Below, in pieces: positions 7,976-16,230 of a DNA stretch of 39,865 nt; position 1 is the first letter of the stretch; the number at the start of each line of letters is the position of its first letter. Below the pieces are notes generated by a model that ran no database searches, was not told the origin of the DNA, and saw nothing but the letters and a program-made list of their open reading frames with translations. The stretch is from Candidatus Parcubacteria bacterium. Its GTDB lineage: Bacteria; Patescibacteriota; Minisyncoccia; Phycocordibacterales; JAKAEA01. The position numbers and the translations under genes are program-made. Location: the NCBI GenBank assembly GCA_019661945.1, contig JAIFWI010000005.1, positions 1 through 39,865 of the forward strand, written 5' to 3'.

Positions 7976-8233
7976 CTATTTCTTGGCCTCCGTTTTCTCA
8001 GACGAAACACCGCGCTCTAGATTTCTGGCTTTCATCTTCTTTTCCTTTCGGGCTAGAGCCGCCTTAACATCCACTACCATTCGGCCTTTGTATTTACCAC
8101 AATTAAGGCACAGGGTATGGCCAAGTTTAGGTGCACCGCATTCAGAGCACATTGAAAGTGTCCGCTCTTTAAGGGCATGATGAGATCGTCTGTTCCCGGT
8201 ATGAGCCCGGGTATGTCGCATGCGATTTACCAT
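7976..8233 (-). CDS. rpmF: 50S ribosomal protein bL32
   Basis: This is the large-subunit protein bL32 with a zinc ribbon, CSECGAPK...CLNCGKYKG (two CxxC pairs at about 29-48). The start MVNRMRHTRAHTGNRRSHHAL is a shortened version of the usual basic N-terminus. A Lys-rich tail extends the C-terminus. It is the first gene of the block rpmF, nusB-nudix, rnc, smc, with 13-nt gaps before nusB and before rnc. Confidence 0.93.
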   Translation of the reverse strand: MVNRMRHTRAHTGNRRSHHALKERTLSMCSECGAPKLGHTLCLNCGKYKGRMVVDVKAALARKEKKMKARNLERGVSSEKTEAKK

Positions 8234-8242
8234 AACTTTTGT

Positions 8243-8271
8243 ACTATATCGTACTTTTTAAAAATTGGCAA
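8243..8271 (-). promoter_or_regulatory. Predicted promoter of the rpmF-nusB-rnc block
   Basis: The minus strand has TTGCCA (8271-8266), 17 nt, then TATAGT (8248-8243). The predicted start is within about 3 nt of the rpmF ATG, so the mRNA would be leaderless. Confidence 0.7.
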
Positions 8272-8287
8272 CTGAAAGGCGCGAAGT

Positions 8288-8360
8288 AAAAAGAGCAGAA
8301 TTTTTATGGTCTGGCCCGCGTAGACGGGAGATCCGAGGACCTAAAAATTCTGCTCTTTTT
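8288..8360 (-). repeat. 73-bp hairpin element, copy 2 (19-bp stem, 35-nt conserved core)
   Basis: On the minus strand the left arm aaaaagagcagaattttta (8360-8342) and its exact reverse complement (8306-8288) flank the 35-nt core (8341-8307). The core equals copy 1 except A for G in the apical loop. The left arm and most of the core are in frame with rnhB and encode its last residues. Orientation relative to the upstream gene is the same as in copy 1. The sequence GCGAAG occurs just outside both arms (8281-8286 and 8361-8366), a possible target-site duplication. Confidence 0.85.
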
Positions 8361-8939
8361 GCGAAGCGAGTTTAAAAAGCTTTTGCGGTGCAGCTTTGAC
8401 GGCCCATGTTTTTTAATAAGCTGCCGATGGATTTTGGTTCCATAGCCTTTGTGAATTTCTAATTTATATTTGGGATATTTCTTGGCAATTTTCGTAATGT
8501 ATCGATCCCGCGTCACCTTAGCGGCAATTGAAGCTAAGCTTATGACAGGAATTTTCTCATCACCTTTTATAATAGTTTTTTGATTCCTAAATTGCTCCGG
8601 AGCCCGCAGCGAGCCATCGAGTACAATGCTGCAGGTGGTATAATCTGCATCCAAAACATCCAAACATTCAGCAATGCCTCTTTTTATAGCATGTGAAATA
8701 CCCTTCTTATCAATAACATCAGCGCTAATTAAAGCCACATGAAAATGGAAATTACCCTCAAGCTGCCATTCAAGCATCCGGGCAAACCACCATTCTCGAG
8801 CTTGTAGCGTAAGTTTTTTAGAATCCTTGACCCCGACAAAACGCTTTTTATTAAAATCTACTGGAATGCTGACAGCCCCGACCGCAACAGGGCCAGCTAA
8901 TGGCCCGCGTCCTGCTTCATCAATACCAATAAGGTACAT
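8304..8939 (-). CDS. rnhB: Ribonuclease HII
   Basis: This enzyme removes RNA from RNA-DNA hybrids, including single ribonucleotides. The N-terminal IGIDEAGRGPLAGP has the catalytic Asp-Glu, followed by GVKDSKKL and the ASIAAKVTRDRYI motif with the later acidic ligands. I chose ATG 8939 because it gives the family-typical MYLIGIDEAGRG. The ORF-track start at 8954 is a TTG overlapping the pilin gene. The last residues, from about KSRIF through SSDLPSTRARP, are encoded by the 73-bp hairpin element, which also supplies the stop codon, so the natural C-terminus has probably been replaced or extended. Confidence 0.94.
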   Translation of the reverse strand: MYLIGIDEAGRGPLAGPVAVGAVSIPVDFNKKRFVGVKDSKKLTLQAREWWFARMLEWQLEGNFHFHVALISADVIDKKGISHAIKRGIAECLDVLDADYTTCSIVLDGSLRAPEQFRNQKTIIKGDEKIPVISLASIAAKVTRDRYITKIAKKYPKYKLEIHKGYGTKIHRQLIKKHGPSKLHRKSFLNSLRKKSRIFRSSDLPSTRARP

Positions 8940-8943
8940 GAGA

Positions 8944-9507
8944 TTATTCAGCAATTGTCAGTTGACAGCGAGTAGCTCCAACACCATCACTTAAGGGCAG
9001 TGCACCAGCAAGAACACAATTTTGACCTGCACCTTTTAAATGCCAATAAAGATGTACAAGAGTGCAGCGCTCATTACCGGCAGCCAGACTATATGATTGG
9101 CAAAAATAGAGTGATCCATCATTTACCTCTCCGCCATATGTAATTGAGTTCTGATTAGGGCTTGGCAAAGCCTGATAATAATCATCAAGCTGACTATTGA
9201 GCACAGGATCATCAGCACCATAAAAGTTTATTTGTCCAGTCAGGCAGGTGCTTCCATTGGGCGCTCTTCCGAGACAATATCGCATACCATTAGCGAGAGG
9301 CGGATAGGTACCCATGGGTAATTTGCCTTTATCAAATTGATATGCTCGAATGGCCGTAACATATTGGCGAACAGTAGTCGTTATAACAGAATTTTGAGCC
9401 TTAACACGAGCGCTATTTAAACTAGCCACAACAATACTCGATAAAAGCCCGATTATAGAAATAACAACAAGAAGTTCAATGAGAGTAAATCCTTTGTTTT
9501 GCTTCAT
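8944..9507 (-). CDS. Type IV pilin / type II pseudopilin-like protein
   Basis: The leader MKQNKG|FTLIELLVVISIIGLLSSI is a textbook class III signal peptide for prepilin peptidase, with cleavage after Gly, Phe +1 and Glu +5. The hydrophobic N-terminal helix follows. The C-terminal globular part has several cysteines (CLGRAPNGSTC, FCQSYS, RCTL, NCVLAG, TRCQL), suggesting disulfides outside the membrane. At 187 aa it is normal for a major or minor pilin. It overlaps the upstream small membrane protein by 4 nt and rnhB follows after 4 nt, so the three are probably co-transcribed. Confidence 0.88.
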   Translation of the reverse strand: MKQNKGFTLIELLVVISIIGLLSSIVVASLNSARVKAQNSVITTTVRQYVTAIRAYQFDKGKLPMGTYPPLANGMRYCLGRAPNGSTCLTGQINFYGADDPVLNSQLDDYYQALPSPNQNSITYGGEVNDGSLYFCQSYSLAAGNERCTLVHLYWHLKGAGQNCVLAGALPLSDGVGATRCQLTIAE

Positions 9508-9827
9508 CTTTGTTGTGAATTCCTCGAAGGTAATTGTCTCAAAATGTTTTCTGGAAGAGTTTTCCGAACATCTTCCGGAATATCTTCTATATAAGTAGGA
9601 TCACCTTGAGTAAAACCACCAAAAAAACTGGTATAGAGAACCGCACCTGAGGCCATGAAACTCAAAAGCATGATAGTAATCAGAACATAATACGCTCGGC
9701 GATTAGTACTTACACCTGGAAGTTTTTTTACGAGGCTAAAAAGAGTTGGATTAGTGTACGCTCCTAAAATTGCCCGCGATTTATAGGTAGTATCACTTGT
9801 TGATTGATCTTCAAATTCCACTGACAT
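9504..9827 (-). CDS. Small single-pass membrane protein, unknown function
   Basis: This 107-aa protein has a soluble N-terminus (about 1-45), one transmembrane segment around 48-70 (VLITIMLLSFMASGAVLYTSF) and a short hydrophilic C-terminus ending LPSRNSQQR. I do not recognise a family. It overlaps the pilin-like gene by 4 nt, so it may be a partner in pilus assembly, but that is only a guess from position. Confidence 0.7.
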   Translation of the reverse strand: MSVEFEDQSTSDTTYKSRAILGAYTNPTLFSLVKKLPGVSTNRRAYYVLITIMLLSFMASGAVLYTSFFGGFTQGDPTYIEDIPEDVRKTLPENILRQLPSRNSQQR

Positions 9828-9833
9828 ATAGAA

Positions 9834-9862
9834 AGTATACCTCAGGTATAAAAAAACACCAA
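9834..9862 (-). promoter_or_regulatory. Possible promoter of the membrane protein-pilin-rnhB unit
   Basis: TATACT (9839-9834) lies 6 nt before the ATG at 9827, so the transcript would start at or very near the start codon. The TTGGTG at 17-nt spacing is a weak -35 and overlaps the preceding terminator. Confidence 0.45.
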
Positions 9863-9883
9863 GATCTCATCTACGGTGTTCCA
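9849..9883 (-). terminator. Rho-independent terminator of the 9886-10458 gene
   Basis: The minus strand reads AACACC-gt-AGAT-gag-ATCT-t-GGTGTT followed by seven T, starting three bases after the stop codon. Confidence 0.8.
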
Positions 9884-9885
9884 AG

Positions 9886-10458
9886 TTACAGAGTATGAAC
9901 TGTTCGAGCTCGAAGCCTTTTAAACTGACATGTCGGCCCGTCTATCCAGATCGTTAATAAATTTTCTCTCTGGCTGAAACGAACGTTAGGGATCTGATTG
10001 CCGCGAACACGAGTTCCAGTGCATGCAGTGGTTGTCCGAGTATCGAGATACTGCTGTCGGGTCTCAAAGACGAAACTTCCATGAAGCAGACGCTCCGTCA
10101 GTGTTTCCGTCTTCAAACCTCGTTCCTTGATGCCATTGGCCGAAAAGAAGGCAGTCTCGGGATTGGCATTGAGTGAGTCTCGAACCCAAATGACATACGT
10201 ACCGAGCTCCTTGGTAGAGCGTTCTTCGAGATCCCAGCTCGTTTCCACAGTCAAATCCCTGACCACCGATCTTACCTGAAAGAGCCGCCGGGAGAACTCG
10301 AGCAAATGATCGAATTTCATCTGTTCATGGACGATAAGAAGAAGGTCGAACCATCGCACATAGTCTGGAATTTTAAGATTGTCGGTATCCAGACTTAACC
10401 CAAAATGTCTGTTATAAAACTTCTGCCATGATCGAAGCTGCAATTCAAGACTCTTCAT
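9886..10458 (-). CDS. Conserved-looking hypothetical protein, CPR cassette type
   Basis: This is a 190-aa soluble protein without signal peptide or membrane segment. The N-terminus (LRSWQKFYNRHFGLSLDTDNLKIPDY) and the C-terminal half (DTRTTTACTGTRVRGNQIPNVRFSQREN, then ending in FKRLRARTVH) have the layout of a hypothetical family I associate with Parcubacteria. I cannot name a function. It is GC-richer than dnaE and the pilin operon, has a Shine-Dalgarno-like gaagggag before the ATG, and has its own terminator. These traits are shared with purC and the RHH gene, which suggests a self-contained mobile or acquired cassette. Confidence 0.75.
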   Translation of the reverse strand: MKSLELQLRSWQKFYNRHFGLSLDTDNLKIPDYVRWFDLLLIVHEQMKFDHLLEFSRRLFQVRSVVRDLTVETSWDLEERSTKELGTYVIWVRDSLNANPETAFFSANGIKERGLKTETLTERLLHGSFVFETRQQYLDTRTTTACTGTRVRGNQIPNVRFSQRENLLTIWIDGPTCQFKRLRARTVHTL

Positions 10459-10545
10459 GCTGCTCCCTTCGTTGAAAGTCTGAAGTCCGCCCTTATTTAA
10501 TAAGAAAATAGCAAAAAGTCAATGAGATTTTATTGATTGAAATTC

Positions 10546-10554
10546 TGCTATAAT
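10546..10554 (+). promoter_or_regulatory. Extended -10 promoter of dnaE
   Basis: TGCTATAAT ends 9 nt before ATG 10564. There is no good -35 at 16-18 nt. Its position inside the ORF-track N-terminus (which begins at TTG 10537) shows that the true start is 10564. Confidence 0.65.
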
Positions 10555-10563
10555 ACGCCTGCA

Positions 10564-13500
10564 ATGGCATCAAAATTCGTACACCTCCACGTCCACAGCC
10601 ACTACAGCCTTTTGAGTGCTCTACCTCAGCTTGATGATCTGGTTAAGCAAGCTAAAGAATATGGGTTAACCACGTTAACCTTGACCGACAACGGCAATCT
10701 CTACGGTGCTATTGAATTCTATAAGCAGTGCAAAAAGAATGAGATCAAACCAATTATCGGTATAGATGCCTACATGGCTTTGAGAAATCGTACTGATAAA
10801 CAATCAGGTATTGATAACCGTCGAACTCGTCTCATTCTTTTGGCAAAAAATGCCGATGGCTTTAGAAATTTAATAAAAATAGTAACAGCCTCTCATATTG
10901 ACGGCTTTTACTACAAACCCCGCATTGATCGAGACCTCCTTAAACAATACAAAGATAATCTAGTCTGTATTTCTCCGGCTATGCACAGTGAAATAAGTCA
11001 GGCTGTAAAAAATCAAGATATCGAAAAAGCCGAGGAGCTTATCCGCTGGTATCAAGAACATGTTGGTAAAGAAAACTTTTTTCTTGAGATTACCCACCAT
11101 CCCGAAGTCCCCGGACATCCAGATCTCATGCAGCAAATTATTGCTCTGGCAAAACGAACTGGAGCACCGATTGTTGCTGCCAATGAAGTATTTTATTTAA
11201 AACCAGAAGACCGCCGAGCTCGAGAGGTTCTTTTATCAATTCAAAATACCATTGATTTTTCTGAACGAAGTTTTGATGACATCGAAGAGGATTTTTCTTT
11301 TATTTCACCTGAAAAAATGGAAGAACACTTTAAAGACATGCCAGAAGCTATTGAAAATTCAGTCAAAATTGCAGACATGTGCAATTTGGAACTCGAGCTC
11401 GGAAAATGGAAATTTCCTAATTACATTGTCGAAAGCGGCAGAACATATGATGAAGAACTTCGATATATTGTTGAGCATGGTATTAAAAAACGCAGTATCG
11501 AAAAAACCAAAGAAGTTATTGACCGAATGGAATATGAATTGAAAGTTATCAAAGACAAAGGCTATGCACCTTATTTTCTCGTCGTAGCTGATTTGCTGCG
11601 CTTTGCTCATGAGCAAGGTATCCTCACTACTATTCGAGGATCGGTTGCCGGTTCGCTTGTAACGTACCTTGCTGGTATTACAAATGTTAATCCCCTTGAA
11701 TATCTCTTGCCTTTCGAGCGATTTTTAAATCCTGAACGTCCTTCTGCGCCCGATATCGATATGGATTATGCCGATAATCGCCGCGATGAGGTTATTGAAT
11801 ATACCCGGCAAAAATATGGCTACGACAAAGTGGCTCAAATTGGCACCTTCGGTACGATGATGGCTCGGGGTGCGGTCCGCGACACCGCTCGGGCTTTAGG
11901 CTACCCATACGCCACCGCGGACCGTATTGCCAAACTCATTCCTATGGGCTTACAAGGTAAACCAATGACTATTGATAAAGCCCTCGACCAAGAACCGGAA
12001 CTTATGAAGATGTATCAAAAAGAAACTGAGACACGAGAAATTATTGATATGGCTAAAAAAATTGAGGGCTGTGCCCGACATATCTCGGTGCATGCTGCTG
12101 GTGTCGTCATCTCGCCGATTCCTCTAACTGATATTGTGCCTCTTCAACTTGATACTAAAGGTGAAAACAAAGTTATCACTCAGTATGATATGCATGCCGT
12201 CGATGAAGATAATGCCGGCCTTTTGAAATTTGATTTTCTGGGTATTAAAAATCTTTCAATTCTGGCTGATGCTGTTAAATTGGTAAAGCAAATTGAAGGC
12301 GTTACTGTAGATATTGAGAATATTCCCATGGATGATGCTAAAACATTTAAAATGCTCGCTCTTGGAAATACCATTGGCCTTTTTCAACTAAATGGTTCAG
12401 GCATGACTAAAGCTTTGAAAGAATTGAAACCGACAGTTATTCACGATATTAACGTCATGGTCGCTTTGTACCGTCCAGGACCAATGGATAACATCAATGA
12501 ATACATTGCCCGCAAGCACGGTACCAAACCAATTACCTATATGCATCCAAAGATGAAAAATTTCTTGGATAAAACATTCGGCGTATTGGTGTACCAGGAT
12601 GATTTGCTGTATACCGCCATTGAAGTGGCAGGCTACACCTGGGGCGAAGTTGATAAATTCCGCAAGGCTGTCGGTAAAAAGATTCCGGCAGAAATGGCTA
12701 AGCAACACGTCATCTTCGTTGAAGGTTGTATTAAACACGGCGGTATGACTAAAGAGAAAGCCGAAAAAATTTGGGATCTTTTTGAACCATTCCAAGGTTA
12801 TGGTTTCAACAAAGCTCATGCCGCAAGCTACGGCAAAGTCGCCTATCAGACGGCATATATGAAAGCAAACTTTCCTGCAATTTATATGAGCGCAGTGCTC
12901 ACCGCAGATGCCGGTGATGTTGAAGAAGTCGCATCTATTGTGGCCGAATGTAAACGCATGGGCATTCCAGTGCTGTCACCTGATATTAATGAAAGTTTTG
13001 GAAATTTTACGGTGATTAAAGGAGAGCAAGATGCCATTCGTTTCGGTTTATATTCAATTAAAAACTGCGGCGAAGGTATTGCCGACACTATTATTGCCGA
13101 ACGAAAAAAGAATGGCCCGTTTAAAACATTGGTAGATTTTCTAACTCGGATCAAAGATAGAAACTTAAACAAAAAATCTCTTGAATCACTTATTAAATGC
13201 GGAGCAATGGATGAACTTGGAGAACGCGGCCAAATGATTCAAAATATTGAAGATCTTCTGAAATTTAATAAGGAATCAGCCGGTGTTGAAAATCAAGATT
13301 CTCTGTTTGGTTTAATGGCTGACACATCAACTGTTCCGACATTGCGTATGAAAGCCTGCGAACCGGCTCATCCAGGAGATAAATTAGCTTGGGAAAAAGA
13401 ACTGCTTGGTCTCTATATTTCCGGTCATCCGCTTGATAAACATAAAGAAAAATTAGAGAAGCAGAATATGACTATTCGCGAAACAAAAGAAATGCTCCGC

Positions 13501-13749
13501 GAAGGCATGCAGGCTATCGCCTATGGCTTACTTGAAGAAGTAAAACCTATTAACACTAAAAAGGGAGATAAAATGGTGTTCTTGAAAATCGCCGACTACA
13601 CTGGCAGCATTGAAGCAGTAGCTTTTCCTAAAACATTTAAAGAATATGAGAAAATTTTCTTGCTCGAAAACTGTATTGCCATCAAAGGCCGCTACTCAAA
13701 CCGCAACGGCACGCCTAGTATTTTAATTGAGAAAGCGAAAGCGCTGTAG
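10564..13749 (+). CDS. dnaE: DNA polymerase III alpha subunit
   Basis: This is the replicative C-family polymerase. The N-terminal PHP domain starts with FVHLHVHSHYSLLSA (metal-binding HxHxH pattern). The palm catalytic aspartates are in PDIDMDYADNRRDE (about 396) and in LLKFDFLGIKNL (about 557). Next come the fingers, with NVMVALYRPGPM and the FNKAHAASYG motif, and a C-terminal OB fold (about 975-1055). I chose ATG 10564 because it gives MASKFVHLHVHSHYS and because the promoter -10 lies upstream inside the longer ORF. The 1061-aa length fits a DnaE1-type enzyme with a short C-terminus. Confidence 0.97.
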   Translation: MASKFVHLHVHSHYSLLSALPQLDDLVKQAKEYGLTTLTLTDNGNLYGAIEFYKQCKKNEIKPIIGIDAYMALRNRTDKQSGIDNRRTRLILLAKNADGFRNLIKIVTASHIDGFYYKPRIDRDLLKQYKDNLVCISPAMHSEISQAVKNQDIEKAEELIRWYQEHVGKENFFLEITHHPEVPGHPDLMQQIIALAKRTGAPIVAANEVFYLKPEDRRAREVLLSIQNTIDFSERSFDDIEEDFSFISPEKMEEHFKDMPEAIENSVKIADMCNLELELGKWKFPNYIVESGRTYDEELRYIVEHGIKKRSIEKTKEVIDRMEYELKVIKDKGYAPYFLVVADLLRFAHEQGILTTIRGSVAGSLVTYLAGITNVNPLEYLLPFERFLNPERPSAPDIDMDYADNRRDEVIEYTRQKYGYDKVAQIGTFGTMMARGAVRDTARALGYPYATADRIAKLIPMGLQGKPMTIDKALDQEPELMKMYQKETETREIIDMAKKIEGCARHISVHAAGVVISPIPLTDIVPLQLDTKGENKVITQYDMHAVDEDNAGLLKFDFLGIKNLSILADAVKLVKQIEGVTVDIENIPMDDAKTFKMLALGNTIGLFQLNGSGMTKALKELKPTVIHDINVMVALYRPGPMDNINEYIARKHGTKPITYMHPKMKNFLDKTFGVLVYQDDLLYTAIEVAGYTWGEVDKFRKAVGKKIPAEMAKQHVIFVEGCIKHGGMTKEKAEKIWDLFEPFQGYGFNKAHAASYGKVAYQTAYMKANFPAIYMSAVLTADAGDVEEVASIVAECKRMGIPVLSPDINESFGNFTVIKGEQDAIRFGLYSIKNCGEGIADTIIAERKKNGPFKTLVDFLTRIKDRNLNKKSLESLIKCGAMDELGERGQMIQNIEDLLKFNKESAGVENQDSLFGLMADTSTVPTLRMKACEPAHPGDKLAWEKELLGLYISGHPLDKHKEKLEKQNMTIRETKEMLREGMQAIAYGLLEEVKPINTKKGDKMVFLKIADYTGSIEAVAFPKTFKEYEKIFLLENCIAIKGRYSNRNGTPSILIEKAKAL

Positions 13750-13751
13750 TA

Positions 13752-14369
13752 TTACTTTGACCAAAATTTCCACCAAGATTTTTTTGCTGGCTTAATTGAT
13801 ACAGGAATGGATTCTACAGGTCTTTGCTCAACCTTTTCAACTCTGTGGAATTGCTCCTGAAGTTTTTCTTTCATTGGCAATGGTGCTTCACCGCCGGCTT
13901 TAGCTGATTCCTTTTCTGCAAGATGCTTGTAATATATCGCAAAGGCTTCTCCTGCTTTTTTAAACTGCTCTGGATTTTTCTTGGCAGACTCAGGATTACT
14001 CAAAAATTCCGCCTGTTCCATAAGCCGCGTAATGTTACTGACTTGTTTAACATTTTTTGAATTACCAAGCTCAAGAACATATCTCTTCACTTTTCCATAA
14101 TCTTCTGCCGAAATATCTTCAGGATTGGAATTTGCCAAATGAGACATCCATTCAGACCGCTTATCTAGTCTTTGGGCTATTTCTTCAGCGTACGTCTTAG
14201 GTTTAAGATCTTCTGTTATATGGCTAATTTGTTCCTGAACCTCCTTATGAGTGAGCTTAGCAATATTCTGCAGCCCTTCTTCCATAACGCCATGACTGGC
14301 AGGCTTAGGTTTTTCTATCTCACTCTTTGGTTCTTCTTCCCCAGGTTTTGGCATTGTTTCTAAAGTCAT
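13752..14369 (-). CDS. Hypothetical hydrophilic protein
   Basis: This is a 205-aa, highly charged, mostly helical protein with no transmembrane segment. The N-terminus is Pro/Glu/Lys-rich (about 1-30) and the C-terminus ends in the aromatic-basic motif KKSWWKFWSK, which might bind membrane or a partner. I recognise no domain. It is convergent with dnaE with only 2 nt between the stop codons, and divergent from thrS. It has no clear Shine-Dalgarno. Confidence 0.65.
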   Translation of the reverse strand: MTLETMPKPGEEEPKSEIEKPKPASHGVMEEGLQNIAKLTHKEVQEQISHITEDLKPKTYAEEIAQRLDKRSEWMSHLANSNPEDISAEDYGKVKRYVLELGNSKNVKQVSNITRLMEQAEFLSNPESAKKNPEQFKKAGEAFAIYYKHLAEKESAKAGGEAPLPMKEKLQEQFHRVEKVEQRPVESIPVSIKPAKKSWWKFWSK

Positions 14370-14430
14370 ACTAGTTTGTATTAGTTATATACCTCTAGTA
14401 TAACAAATGCTTTCAAAAAGCCCATCAAAT

Positions 14431-14439
14431 TGCTATGAT
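14431..14439 (+). promoter_or_regulatory. Extended -10 promoter of thrS
   Basis: TGCTATGAT ends 7 nt before ATG 14447. The -35 (TTTCAA or TTCAAA near 14411-14417) is weak. Its position favours ATG 14447 over the ORF-track ATG at 14435. Confidence 0.55.
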
Positions 14440-14446
14440 GGCCCAT

Positions 14447-16207
14447 ATGGCTGATAAACAACACATGGAACACATACGACACTCTTTGGCTCACCTTTTG
14501 GCTGCAGCGGTACTCGAACTCTGGCCTGAAACGAAACCAACCATAGGCCCGGCTATCGAAAATGGCTTTTATTATGACTTTGAATTTGCTTCTCCTATTT
14601 CTGATAAAGACTTCCCAAAGATTGAGCAGAAAATGCGTGAGCTTCTCAAAACCTGGAAATCATTTGAAAAAATTGATGTTACTCCGGAAGAAGCTAAAGA
14701 AAAATTTAAAAATAATCCTTACAAATTAGAACTCATTGACGAAATCGTCGGTAAGGGTGAAAAAGTAACTCTGTATAAATCTGGAGAATTTACTGACCTC
14801 TGCCGCGGCGGTCATGTTGAAAATCCAAGCAAGGATATTAGTTCCAACGCTTTCAAACTCGACCGTATTGCCGGCGCATACTGGCGTGGTAGTGAAAAAA
14901 ATAAAATGCTGACTCGTATATATGGTTTGGCATTTGAATCAAAAGAAGAACTCGAGGGCTATATAAAAATGCAGGAGGAAGCAGAAAAAAGAGATCATCG
15001 GAAACTCGGAAAGGATTTAGGATTATTCGTATTTTCTGATATCGTCGGCAAGGGTCTACCCCTGTGGACTGAAAAAGGAGCCACTATCCGCCGCGAACTT
15101 GAAAGATTCATTGTTGATGAAGAAATAAAGCGTGGCTACAAGCATGTCTATACTCCCGACATTGCTAAAATTGACCTCTACAAAAAATCTGGCCACTATC
15201 CGTATTACAAAGATTCAATGTACGCGCCGATCAAGGTAGATGAAGAAGAATTCATGCTCCGGCCAATGACCTGCCCTCATCACTTTGAATTATATTTAAG
15301 TCAGCCTCGAAGCTATCGTGAACTGCCGATGCGTATTGCTGAATTGGCTAAGTTATACCGTTATGAACAATCAGGAGAACTTACTGGTCTCATTCGAGTA
15401 CGCAGTTTTTGTTTAGCTGATGCACACATCATTGCCAAAGATCCTGAACAAGCTGCGGATGAAGTTCACAAGGCCCTTGATCTCATTGAATATATTGCCC
15501 AGACATTTGGATTGAAAATGGGCGAACATTATTGGTATCAACTTTCTCTTGGAGATAGAACCAATCCAGATAAATATTTCAAAAATGATGCAGCTTGGGA
15601 TGAAGCTGAGAACAGACTTCGTGAAGTATTACAGAAACGAAATGCTCACTTTGTTGAGGCACCAGCCGAAGCTGCATTTTATGGACCTAAAATTGATATT
15701 CAAATGAAAAATGTCCGAGGCAAGGATGATACAGCTTTCACTGTTCAATATGATTTCGTCATGCCAGAACGATTTAATCTAACCTATACTGACAAGGATG
15801 GATTAGAAAAACAGCCTATAGTAATCCACCGATCATCTATCGGCGCAATTGAAAGAGTTATCGCATTTCTTATCGAGCACTATGCTGGAAATTTCCCTCT
15901 TTGGCTCGCGCCCGTGCAAGTTAAAGTCTTATCTGTGCGTGATACCCACAATGAATTCGCTCAAAAAGTTGTTGAAACATTGAGAAAAGCTTCTATCCGG
16001 GTAGAATTTGATGGCAATGATGAAGGCCTTGGCAAAAAAGTCCGCGCCGCAAAAGTGGAGAAAGTTCCCTACTGGCTTGTTATCGGTGACAAAGAAGTCG
16101 AAGCCAACAAAGTTACTCTCGAAAGCCGCGACCATGGCCAACTCGGTCAAATCTCAACAGAAGAACTCCTTTCAAAACTTCAAGAAGAAATAAAGAATAA
16201 GAAATAA
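14447..16207 (+). CDS. thrS: Threonyl-tRNA synthetase lacking the TGS domain
   Basis: This enzyme charges tRNA-Thr. The protein begins almost directly in the editing (N2) domain with HSLAHLLAAAVLELWPE and its zinc-site partner DLCRGGHVENP. The usual N-terminal TGS domain of about 60 residues is absent. The class II core has zinc and catalytic residues in MTCPHHFELYL, DAHIIAKDPEQ and HRSSIGAIERV, followed by an anticodon-binding domain (about 485-585). Translation from 14447 gives 586 aa. A tRNA-Thr(TGT) gene lies 14 kb away in the same window. Confidence 0.95.
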   Translation: MADKQHMEHIRHSLAHLLAAAVLELWPETKPTIGPAIENGFYYDFEFASPISDKDFPKIEQKMRELLKTWKSFEKIDVTPEEAKEKFKNNPYKLELIDEIVGKGEKVTLYKSGEFTDLCRGGHVENPSKDISSNAFKLDRIAGAYWRGSEKNKMLTRIYGLAFESKEELEGYIKMQEEAEKRDHRKLGKDLGLFVFSDIVGKGLPLWTEKGATIRRELERFIVDEEIKRGYKHVYTPDIAKIDLYKKSGHYPYYKDSMYAPIKVDEEEFMLRPMTCPHHFELYLSQPRSYRELPMRIAELAKLYRYEQSGELTGLIRVRSFCLADAHIIAKDPEQAADEVHKALDLIEYIAQTFGLKMGEHYWYQLSLGDRTNPDKYFKNDAAWDEAENRLREVLQKRNAHFVEAPAEAAFYGPKIDIQMKNVRGKDDTAFTVQYDFVMPERFNLTYTDKDGLEKQPIVIHRSSIGAIERVIAFLIEHYAGNFPLWLAPVQVKVLSVRDTHNEFAQKVVETLRKASIRVEFDGNDEGLGKKVRAAKVEKVPYWLVIGDKEVEANKVTLESRDHGQLGQISTEELLSKLQEEIKNKK

Positions 16208-16230
16208 AAAAGACAAGCGGATGCCTGTCT
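16205..16230 (-). terminator. Terminator of the RHH regulator gene
   Basis: The minus strand has AGACAgGC-atc-cGCtTGTCT followed by TTTTTT, directly after the stop codon at 16231. It lies just after the thrS stop codon of the opposite strand. Confidence 0.75.
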
